Positions 29,710 through 39,769 of a stretch of 64,000 nucleotides of DNA are shown here, in pieces. The notes under the pieces are model-generated. The model made no database searches, was not told the DNA's origin, and saw only the letters and a program-made list of their open reading frames with translations. A program made the position numbers and the translations under genes. Source of the DNA: Branchiostoma floridae (Eukaryota > Chordata > Leptocardii > Amphioxiformes > Branchiostomatidae). The stretch's first letter is position 1; every line of letters starts with the position of its first letter. The stretch spans positions 17,434,532 through 17,498,531 of the forward strand of contig NC_049990.1 of the NCBI RefSeq assembly GCF_000003815.2, written 5' to 3'.

Positions 29710-32700
29710 GTGAGTCTTTCCAAATAGTACTCTACTCCCGGCGTTAACGGTCAGTTGATTTTTCAGGATTGATTATTGAAGAAAACAAGCTTGAATTAGC
29801 TTAAGTTTGCATGCTATGGTGTTTTTGTTGCAAAAGGACAATCATGCAGAAATGAAAAAAAAAAATAACAACGACAAAGACTGATGACAAACGTCTAAAA
29901 AAGCCGGTGCCGAACCTCGGGTAGGAGATTTTATTGACTATAAAATGTATTAGATCAGCTAGTTGTCCTTGTGAAGGTCTAAAAGGAGTGTTTGTATTTT
30001 TTTATTTTATGTTGACCGCCGCACAGATGCGTAAAACTAAATGAATGCGAATCTTGTTATGATAGCTTATTCATTGATTCTAATCTCCAAATACATTGCA
30101 GCGCTAGCGCTGTAACGCGGTGAATTGTGTATTTAAGTATTAAAACAAACACACAAGTACATTAAAACTCAACAATAGACAATAAGTGAAGTAATAAAAC
30201 TAACATTTTACAGGTTAATTAACACCATCAGACAATACAGATAATGACATCTTAAATTTCAACTTGTGGTCAACTTGAGTGTTTAGTAAGAAGGGCTGCA
30301 AAATATGGAATCGGGCTCATTTTAAAACGATTTGTTTTGGCAAGAGGGCTATAAAATTGAATTGCTCCCTTCAGGCATCTTGTGTGAATTTGAGAACAGG
30401 AAGGAGGCAACCAATGCCGGAAAGCTTGGGAGTTAAGTAGCGATTTGGAAATTTTAGGCTAACACAAAATTCTATAAATTTTAAGTAATCTAGTACAGAA
30501 CATGTAAGTTTGGAGTCGTGTAATTTGATCGAAAGCCCTTTTAAAACGGAAAAAAATGGCAATTTTAAGTTTCTACATAAATTGAACGCGGACGATGCTG
30601 GACTTCTGTGGCATCATGCCCCCTTGCGGACTTAGGCCAAAATACCAACTTGTTAACAGACATGTATCCAAATTTTCACACAATAGATATATAAATGATT
30701 AATGTTTTTGTAAACAAATTTGATGCTTCATGCAATATAGACCACAAGGCATTATATAGCATATAGGCAAAGATGGGATGAAATAGGGACGAATTATGAC
30801 ACTGAACACATTACGTTTGCACGCCTTAGGGTTCCTAATCGAAAAAAAATGTTAGAAAGCGCGCGAAACATTACAGAACTTAAGTATTTACTCCCTTGTC
30901 TCAGCCTATCGATGTTAGGTTAGGTGCCTTGTACTACCGTTTCTTTGCACAGAATGTCACAGGGAAGGAACTATATCGTAAGGCAATATCCACACAACTT
31001 AACAGTGTTGTAAAAAGATACAGTTGATTATATAAGTGAATTCTATCCTCCTATGATCTAGAAAAAAAGGGCAGATAAAACAAGCGAAACGTTTACCTAC
31101 TTAACGGGTGCTTTGTAAATTTGCTGAAACAAGTAGATGACAAATTGTAAGTAATGATCTTTTTTCTGCATGTGCATTGAGTTGAAAACGGCGTGAATTT
31201 CTTTTGAGTGTACTTCTCAGATGACGTACACAGTTTGTATTTTTGTAACACATAATTGAGGCTGCAGTTCCAATTTCGCCATTGCGTTTGAGATTGTGGT
31301 TGATGAGCATAACAAGCTATTTAGAATAAGGAGTTTTTAATTTGATAATATGATCAATAATACATTTTTAACAATACTTAATTATTTACGATACTATATA
31401 ATTGCCTTCTTTGTTTAATTAATCTTTTTATATGACTATTACAACTATATCACGACAATAGTGTTTCCATTTTCAGCCATCCCTTCTCACATGACGCATA
31501 TTGAACAAAGATGAAAAACGATCATACACGGGCGGCTGATAAAAATAATGTTGGAACTCTTTGAATATGAAAAAGTGTTAGAACAGTATCAAAGTTGAAA
31601 ATATTTATTGCAAATTTTGTCGACATTCTAGATTGCCTATTTAGCTAAACACTATACAATACATGATTCCGATGACAATTTACCCTCGACCATAGAAGAT
31701 GAAGATTAGGGAAATGTGATAAAAAGTATTGTTTGACCCATATCTAAAGAAGCAAGATTAATAAAAAGCATCCCTAAAAGTAACACGCAGTCTTAATTTT
31801 AGCGCACGTTGTAAAAACCGCACTTAACGCCTTCTAATGTCAACAGCTAGAAAATATCAATGAATCTTTAAGAGGGAGTCAGAAAGAAAAAAAATCTACC
31901 TAAGGTTACTATAATTTTTGAATATGTACTTATTGGATTTCCAGTACTTTTATCATGCGATAAAAAGCTGCCTGCAACAATGCCATGTGTGAAATATTAA
32001 CTTGTATTTAATAGGTTTCCCTGCAAAGCAAACATCGCAAACTCCTGTTACCATAGGCACACTGATAACCTCTGACAAACAGTTACATACAGTGTACCAA
32101 GTACCTTTTACCTAGTCCCCCGGCCTGCTAGGCCGTCATATAATACGACAATGAACTTGCTTTATTTCCAACTATGTAATCACATGGGTTTTGGGGCACA
32201 ATATATTGTTAACAAATACATTGAGTACGTTGTTGTCAAGGAATACCTACACTTAGTTAGCAAAGCAACATTCTGAGACAACTGTTCCTTGCCTATTTAT
32301 TCTCAGGAACAAGAATGTATGGATAAACAATGTCAATGTCACTCATTCATGGAGTGGTCTTTTACAGCTACGTACAGAAGGTAAAGAACACGTTGACAAT
32401 TGAAAGAAAGACGGCACGAATGTGGCTAGGTGATTTTGTGATGGAAGCCTTCATGTCTAAAAACTTGCCAAACTAACCTCTTCTGATGAACCACATTGGA
32501 TCCGTGGGGAACTTCAATTCCTTAACAGCTGAAACGTCGTTGATAATAATCCAAGGCAGTTTTAAAGTTAAAAAGAAGCAATGAATAAGGAACCGTCGTA
32601 GGACCCAACTGACTTAGCAGTTACACTGCCACGTCACATGATGTTGCTCAACTTTTGTTTGCTCTACAAATATGGTTTCTACCAATGTTTAACGTAGCCC

Positions 32701-35700
32701 TGGCGCACAATCTCCAAGCAGAGGTTGCGTCGCGGAGATTACTCGAACGCTTTTTCGACTACTACAGCTATAGCTACGCGTCGCAACCTCTGCTTGGAGA
32801 CTAAGGGCGCGTTCCTCAGATTGGTTTGTGCTATTTTAGCAAGGTTGCTTTTGACACTTGGTCTCCAAAATCTGGAATCAAAATATCTTTTCGACATTTT
32901 CTTTTATGGATTAAAAAAACTTCGTGTGAGTGCCTTGTTCACAGAAAGTGTAAGTCACTCGTACATTTGCTACGTCGCAACTTCTCAGCAACTACTAGCA
33001 TTAACGGGGAAAAATCATATGTTTACATCCATGTTGGCTAGTTTAATAGTATGAGTCAATATAAACTCGAGCTCCAGTTCTCTTGAAATGTTACATTTTG
33101 GGAAGTGCAAAGTTCATACAACTAAGATTGTTGATAACTGACAAGTAACAAGAGACTATATTGTTCTAAGGAATCAGTTGCTGGACCCTGCACGCCCCAT
33201 CCCATGGAACCCTATCTGGGAATTTCTACTTTGGAGACCAGGTGACTGTGAGGTGCAATTCCGGCTACGACATCCAGGGAAGCCCTTCTCGCACGTGTCG
33301 GGACGATGGAACCTGGAGCGGCTCCGAAGCTACGTGTACACGTTAGTAATATTTTCCTCATGATTATGAATATTTGATAGTCCATTTCAACTGCCATAAG
33401 GCCAAGTTGATGTATATGGATGACATCTTTTTGGAACTCCAAAACTGGGGTGTTAATAGAAGGTTTGGCTACAAATGTGCCTTAAACATATAAATCTAAG
33501 TCGTCTGGAAGCTGAATTAATTGACTAAAGACACAAAATATGGGATAGTGAAGGGTGTATTCTTCCATTCTTTTATCTTCTATCTTTTTCTTTGATCTTA
33601 GACTCTTTGAACAGGTTAATGCTGTAATTGCATACCAATTTCAAACAAGCTTCATCGCAGTACACAAAATATTTTTATGCTATGTGGCAAAGACTTGGTT
33701 TTACCCTATGTAGACTAGGATGGGGGGGGGGTCCAGCTTAAATTAAAGCGCAAACCGGTTTCCACGGTAATTTGGAAAACTTTATCATTACAATAATGTT
33801 ACAAATTAAATGTTAGGAAAGGTCATCGACTTTTTTAGTCCTAGCACAGCAGTTAGTCTGGCAGTTATACGCCGTGCAAGTTAGCGTTGTCACTTTGAGC
33901 TTGATATAGTTTAAGAATGTTTCCATTCATCTAATAGGACTAAGCTGTGAACCCCTGACGGCACCTGCAAATGGTGGAATACGGGGAACGACCTTCCTCT
34001 ACTCTGACGTTGTGACGTTTTACTGTAACAGCGGGTATGAGCTGAGTGGGTCACACAGCAGAACCTGTGAGGCCAGTCGATTATGGAGCGGTAGCCCGGC
34101 AACATGTTCAAGTAAGTTATATAAAAAAACGAGTACGAAAACGACTAGGTATTGTTAGATTTATGTTATCAATGCTTACCCGTCGGTGCGATATAATCCC
34201 GTACGTTGACGTACTTTACTTTTTTATGTTATTAACGTAAAAAATTATGCGTTGATAGATAACATATACTACAGATCTTTATCCAACACTAAAAAAATAT
34301 CGCATTGGCGCAAATTAGGCCAAAATTTGAAAACAAACTGTTTGAATGTGCGAAATGTCAATGTTTCTGGAAGCATGTTTTTTCTTGAAGGTTGCCGATG
34401 TTATACATCTAGTGTATTGAATTACTGATAATCGTGGACCTAGTCCCTGTAATTTAAAAAGAAAAATAGCAAAAAAACTCAGTTGATACATGCTTTCCAG
34501 GAAAGGCATGTCAGGCGCCAATCGCTCCACTAAACGGATACGTGTCAGGTGCAGGCCACTTATACACCGATACGATGACGTTTAGCTGTGCCGTTGAACT
34601 TGGCTACGTGTTGCAAGGGCCATCCACCAGTGTGTGTCAAGCTGACCAAACATGGAGTAATGGCACCCCCACGTGTCAACGTAGGTGTGATGATTCCTAT
34701 TCTATCATATGCTATTTCTATCTTTTAAACTATCCTATATACAATGGTTTGTGTCACCGGACTTGAATAGTAAATTTAAGTACATAGTAACATGTCACAA
34801 CCCCTGCATTGTATACAACGGAAAATATATTCTAGACGTTAGAAATTCCTCCAATGATTGTAAAAGCCCATTATCTTCTCACATTAGACTTGTTTTTAAA
34901 ATCATTTATACCCTAAACAATGATATTCAGCTATAAGAACCGGAATGTAAGTGCGTTTAAATGCTACAAATACTGATCTGGCAGAGTAACCATGTCTACC
35001 GCTTTTTCTTCAAGTCATCATGTGCGATCAACTCGACCCCTCACCGAACGTAGTGACTGTACCGGACACCTGCACAACAGAGAGATCGAGGTTCAAGGAA
35101 AACTGTGTACTCTCCTGCGAACCTGGATTCACCAGTTCAAGTGAACAGGCAGTACTAGTGACCACCTGTGGTGCCTCGGTACTACCAGGCAGCACCAATG
35201 GCAGCTGGACAGAATCTATTGATGACTTCAAATGTCAAGGTAATAAGCAACTTATAGCCGTGGGATTAGCACTGATAAAAGTTGTGTAGGTTCAGTCTGT
35301 ACAGCATAATTCATACATGTCCCGGTTTCTACGGTTACCCCTCCCCCATGGCACTGTGCCAGAGCAAGGACTACTAGAAGCCAATTGCAAAGTTTACCAG
35401 ATTTGTGCAAGTTGGGAGTAGGTGAAGATTTCCGTAACCATCTGCCGGTGTAAAAAGTGAATATAAAGTGTACATTGTAGTCAAATTTTTTTATTCAACT
35501 ACAAAATTGAAGTTACTTTGCTAAATTAGGAAGCTTGACAAACTGTGCAAGGAATTTCCTTTGTGATAAAAATGCCTGCGTATCGTAACTCGTAAAAAGT
35601 GAATGATTGTATTTCTATTTTTTTACCACTATAGACATAACACCTCCCAGAATAGTCTGCCCAAGTGACATTACAGCAGACAATGACCCGGGCTTGGACA

Positions 35701-38700
35701 GTGCAGAAGTGACTTGGGCAGCACCCGTTGCCATGGACACCACTGGAGTTACACCGCAGGTTTTGAGCAGCATTACACCGCCACAGAGGTTTACAATAGG
35801 AATACACACCCTAAACTACACAGCCATTGACGAAGAGGGGCTTGCGGCTTCGTGCGATTTCCTGGTCGAAATACGAGGTATGTGGATGTTTACACGTTTA
35901 AACATGCTTTAAAGGTGAAATACTAAAATTTGGACTAAAAAGCGCTTACGAAGCATCTGCTTTTTGTCAAATGTGTCTGAAGTTCTACTGACTTATCGGA
36001 GATTCTAAAAATGATAGTCCAATGTTTAAAGAGCTAGATATTGGTGGTCTCTGGAATCCTATGGACAGCTGGCGGCTTCGATTATCTCATTTAAAATGCT
36101 TCTTTGCGTTCAATGACATACATTTTCGTATCCTTACTCCATAAAGGTTTACCTTTAGCTTTTATTTTTGCTAAAAGTAACGGAAGACTAAGTTTGGTAA
36201 ACATTTACAGACATAACAGCTCCAGTGTGTGTAAGTTGTCCTGAAGACATCAATGAAGTCTCATCGGAAAGAGAACTTTCCATCCAGTGGGATGAGCCAA
36301 CGTGGACAGACAATAGCGGTAACATAAGCGATGTGTTCAGGTGAGAAGCAACAATTATTTTTATCATCAAAACGGTCTCATGCAGATCAATTTTTAAATG
36401 GGAATTTTTCAATTTCAGATAATGCTTGTACCCTGGGTCCAGATATAATCTGTTGTGACCTTTTTACCTTTATGTTCACAGATCAAATAATCCAGGGTCC
36501 CTGTTCTACTGGGGAGTTCCTCAGCTTGTGTATTACATCGCAAGGGACAGTGCAGGAAACAAAGGATTCTGCAACTTTACTGTGATCGTAAAACGTATGT
36601 TCTGTTCTCGTATTAGTTTCAACGAACATATTCCAAATATGTTAGGTATGAGTAACCACTTCAATGTGTGAAAAGGTAAAGTACATCGTCGATTTGAGTT
36701 CATAACACAACACAATTGACCAAAGCAGATAACCGTCTACTTGACACGCTGATATAGAATATGCACATCGTGCATATCATAATCAGGAATATTGCCCTCT
36801 AAAAGTTTTAAAGATATTGCGAAACCTTACCTTGTTGGTATGTGGGTATGCGAGTACAAGTCATAATTTATATTTAGTGCTTGATATTCAGAGTTGCTAT
36901 TTCTTTTCTTGGCTATTAGAACACACCTGCCCTTACCAAGCCCCAACACAGAACGGTGCCATTGCCTGTGACACGTGGTTAGGAGGACAGTTCTGCTCAG
37001 TGTCCTGTAACCGTGACTTTTAATTTGATGTCTAATTTCCGTTTCTTTACTATTAGAACATGCCTGCCCTTACCAAGCCCCACCACAAAACGGTGCCATT
37101 GCCTGTGACACGTGGTTAGGAGGACAGTTCTGCTCAGTGTCCTGTAACCGTGACTTTGACTTTGCTCGTGAGCCAGAATCACTCTACTACTGCAGACAGG
37201 AGGCTGAGGGAGGAACATGGTCTCCATTTTTCCCCAGCTTTCATGAGTTCATCTTTCCCTGGCCGGACTGCACAAGTAAGTACAGACTAGATGTAGGAGG
37301 TTAACGTTGCTATCATTATAGATGACATAGTGACCTATTTTGACACAAGAACACATTCGTAATAAAACATGCCTATATATATAGATGATTTAAGTAGATT
37401 GTTAAATCACAAGAATAACAAGCTTTGTAATTCAAAAGTACTGAATAGCGCAACTTTTTTCTTTCATTTTGGGTTGTTGGTCTGATGTTCAACTTTCCTG
37501 AATGCTTTATTGTGTATTTGTTCTATGTCCTGCTTTCGGTCTGCTTACTTTTCAACTACTGCTTTACAACAATGCCACCTATGAGTTTGATAAAATAGCA
37601 ATGACATTAGGCCAAAGCGCATTCGTCTATCTACTGAAAATGATAATCTACTAAAATCATATATCTAAATCTAGTTGTTGGTTGTTATGCTGCTGCTTGG
37701 TTGTGAATAACAAACTTTTAATTTGAACTTAATCATAGTTAAGGAACATGTTTTCATCGCGCGCAGGGGAATATGCACCCGGAGCAGTTGTTGGTCTTCA
37801 AGTCCAGTACTACACAAGTGACTGTGCTGTCGACACAGAAGAGGTCCGACAGAACTTCATTGAGCAGGCCCAAATGCTGAACTTTTTAGCACAAGGTTTT
37901 TGCATGGACGAGGCTGAATGTAACATAGACAATGTTCAAGTCTCGTGTGGTACACCTGCAACACGTGAAACAAGAAGTGCTAAAAATATCATCACCGTAG
38001 ACTTTGATGCCATCATTACCTGGAATGAGGTTTGTTTGATGATATAGTAACAATTCGTAATTTCTCAATATTCTTCTTATGTGTAACATTCTGACATACA
38101 GCAGATGCACCGAAATGAATTTTATGGATAACTCAACATCGCAAATCATATCTATCCATGTATGACGAAGATATTATTTCTACTAATCAATTTGCCTCTT
38201 ACAACCACTAATAAATCAGAATGATGGCTTGGGTACCACGGTTAGCAAAGTGATGACATGTGGCATAGTTTGACAACAACATTTAAATTTGACTAATACT
38301 GGATACTGTATATTTAAATTTCTATAGACGTTTATTGGGACACTAGAAAATGAGCATACGCACATTGATCTTTGTCATCACGGAAAACAAATTTTGTGTT
38401 CTGTTAATAAAAAAATTACATTCCTCTCTTCTAGAGTTCTTCCCTCAACGGAACTTCAGTCCTGTCTGTAACAGCGCAGATGGACCTTTTTGTGTTGGAC
38501 ATTGAAACCACTTTGGCCAATGGAGGTTTCAACATTTCAGTCGCCAACCTCACTATTCCCACCATCCCTGGTTCCTTCAGCAAGGTCACAGATACAGTAC
38601 TGACGTGCAGCCGAGGACATGTGCTCAAAGATTCGATCTGCTGTAAGTTGCGAAAACTGTTATGCTATTTCATTTTTGTGAACTAGTATGTGCATAAGAG

Positions 38701-38917
38701 TCATTTGATTAGCCTATACCAATGCCAAAGGGATTTTACTGTATGTGGTTTGTATTCCCAGTGAGCTGCCCAGCTGGAACCTTTGCTAATGGTACATCAT
38801 GTCAAGACTGTCCACCGGGGTTCTACCAGGAGAAAGAAGCTCAAACATCCTGTCTGCCTTGTCTGAACGGAACGACAACCTACTATCCAAGGGCCGTGGC
38901 AGCTGCAGAATGCAGAG
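29424..38917 (+). CDS. Gene B: TSP1-CCP-HYR-GCC2/3 protein, polydom/SVEP1-like (3' end open)
   Basis: Twelve exons from 29424 join in phase to 2,368 coding bases (789 codons plus one base). Rough residues: signal peptide, Arg run and TSP1 1-95; CCP 96-152, 153-210, 211-270; larger CCP 271-345; HYR 346-426 and 427-507; CCP-like 508-580; linker 581-737; GCC2/3 738-789. The HYR-HYR-CCP-linker-GCC2/3 order is that of polydom/SVEP1-type proteins and of gene A. No end is found: satellite DNA starts within about 40 bases of the last recognised exon. Either later exons lie beyond the satellites and gaps, or the gene is truncated. Secreted; role in adhesion or recognition is inference. Confidence 0.75.
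29710..33170 (+). other. Gene B intron 1
   Basis: A 3.5-kb AT-rich intron. It holds the duplicated segment at about 32480-32705 and a hairpin at 32711-32800. No exon-like open frame with matching splice phase was found. Confidence 0.5.
32711..32800. repeat. Short inverted repeat (hairpin)
   Basis: An exact 19-bp inverted pair, tctccaagcagaggttgcg at 32711-32729 and its complement at 32782-32800, round a 52-base loop. It resembles the end of a tiny MITE. Confidence 0.7.
33171..33341 (+). CDS. Gene B exon 2: CCP module 1
   Basis: Acceptor ttctaag, donor gttagt (weak), phase 1-1, 57 residues. HAPSHGTLSGNFYFGD, VRCNSGYDIQG, and DDGTWSGSEATC. The acceptor is chosen to include the first Cys (ISC). 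Confidence 0.82.
33938..34111 (+). CDS. Gene B exon 3: CCP module 2
   Basis: Acceptor taatag, donor gtaagt, phase 1-1, 58 residues. CEPLTAPANGGIRG, FYCNSGYELSG, and LWSGSPATC. Confidence 0.87.
34501..34680 (+). CDS. Gene B exon 4: CCP module 3
   Basis: Acceptor ttccag, donor gtaggt, phase 1-1, 60 residues. CQAPIAPLNGYVSG, FSCAVELGYVLQG, and TWSNGTPTC. Confidence 0.87.
35015..35239 (+). CDS. Gene B exon 5: enlarged CCP module 4
   Basis: Acceptor ttcaag, donor gtaata, phase 1-1, 75 residues. CDQLDPSPNVVTVPDTC, CVLSCEPGFTSSS, and a late FKC. It carries an extra Cys pair and a longer last loop than exons 2-4, recalling gene A exons 12-13. Confidence 0.82.
35635..35877 (+). CDS. Gene B exon 6: HYR module 1
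   Basis: Acceptor ctatag, donor gtatgt, phase 1-1, 81 residues, the same length as gene A exon 14. PPRIVCPSDITADND, VTWAAPVAMDTTGV, and TAIDEEGLAASCDF. Confidence 0.88.
36211..36340 (+). CDS. Gene B exon 7: HYR module 2, N-terminal half
   Basis: Acceptor tttacag, donor gtgaga, phase 1 in and 2 out. APVCVSCPEDINEVS and IQWDEPTWTDNSG. Confidence 0.85.
36482..36594 (+). CDS. Gene B exon 8: HYR module 2, C-terminal half
   Basis: Acceptor ttcacag, donor gtatgt, phase 2 in and 1 out. YYIARDSAGNKGFCNFTVIV ends the HYR fold. The split site differs in phase from gene A (0), so the intron has shifted or the boundary slid. Confidence 0.85.
36920..37023 (+). pseudogene. Truncated tandem copy of gene B exon 9
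   Basis: After an acceptor like that of exon 9 (ggctattag), 101 bases nearly identical to the start of 37057-37275 run into TAA at 37021-37023. There is no donor. The copies are offset by 137 bases. Use of this acceptor would end the protein at once after the HYR pair. Confidence 0.8.
37057..37275 (+). CDS. Gene B exon 9: CCP-like module following HYR
   Basis: Acceptor actattag, donor gtaagt, phase 1-1, 73 residues. CPYQAPPQNGAIACDTWLGG and FCSVSCNRDFDF match the special sushi of gene A exon 17 and of polydom-like proteins. Confidence 0.85.
37767..38029 (+). CDS. Gene B exon 10: post-sushi linker, part 1
   Basis: Acceptor gcgcag, donor gtttgt (weak), phase 1 in and 0 out, 88 residues. VGLQVQYYTSDC, GFCMDEAECNIDNVQVSCG. 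It resembles the conserved region between the HYR-linked sushi and the GCC2/3 modules in polydom-like proteins, which gene A lacks. Confidence 0.75.
38435..38642 (+). CDS. Gene B exon 11: post-sushi linker, part 2
   Basis: Acceptor ttctag, donor gtaagt, phase 0 in and 1 out, 69 residues, with several NxS/T sequons (NGT, NIS, NLT). It ends CSRGHVLKDSIC; GHVLK is shared with gene A exon 18. Confidence 0.75.
38762..38917 (+). CDS. Gene B exon 12: GCC2/GCC3 module
   Basis: Acceptor ttcccag, phase 1 in, 52 residues: CPAGTFANGTSCQDCPPGFY and a last AAAEC. The expected phase-1 donor gttggc is weak; a better gtaaga follows at 38934 but in another phase. If neither is used the frame runs into the satellite and stops at 39049-39051. 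Confidence 0.7.
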
Positions 38918-38937
38918 GTTGGCAGATGTTTCATGTA

Positions 38938-39690
38938 AGACATCACGAAATCGCCGGCAAGCGCAGCCAGGCTTGCGGGGGTCTGTCGGGGTCGATGCCC
39001 GATCGCGCCGTCCATGTGTACGCTACATCACCACGATGTACGCGTCGATAACGTCATGATATTGTCGGCAAGCGCAGCCAGGGATACGGGGGCCTGTCGG
39101 GGCCCGTGCCCGATCGCGCCGTCCATGTGTACGCTACATCATCACGATGTACGCGTCGACAACGTCATGATATTGTCGGCAAGCGCAGCCAGGGATACGG
39201 GGGGCTGTCGGGGCCCGTGCCCGATCGCGCCGTCCATGTGTACGCTGCATCATCACGATATACGCGTCGACAACGTCATGATATTGTCGGCAAGCGCAGC
39301 CAGGGATACGGGGGCCTGTCGGGGCCCGTGCCCGATCGCGCCATCCATGTGTACGCTGCATCATCACGATGTACGCGTCGATAACGTCACGAAATTGTCG
39401 GGAAGCGCAGCCAGGGATACGGGGGCCTGTCGGGGCCCGTGCCCCATCGCGCCATCCATGTGTACGCTGCATCATCACGATGTACGTGTCGATAACGTCA
39501 CGAAATTGTTGGGAAGCGCAGCCAGGGATACGGGGGCCTGTCGGGGCCCGTGCCCGATCGCGCCGTCCATGTGTACGCTGCATCATCACGAAATGCGCGT
39601 CGATAACGTCACGAAATTGTCGGCAAGCGCAGCCAGGGATGCGGGGCCCATCAAGGTGCATGCCCGATCGCGCAGTACATGTGAAAGGCG
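38938..39690. repeat. Satellite 1: 111-bp tandem repeat, about 6.5 copies
   Basis: Units marked by ggcaagcgcagccaggga recur at 111-base spacing (39068, 39179, 39290, 39401 and on). GC-rich, unlike the flanks. Because 111 is a multiple of three, several frames stay open on both strands (39014-39778 plus, 39134-39661 minus). These look like by-products, not genes. Confidence 0.85.
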
Positions 39691-39769
39691 CATCATCGTG
39701 TATAAGATGTTGTGCATGGCCGTTCCTACTGGTGTATTACACTATACATATGGTCTAAAATGCCCTGTA

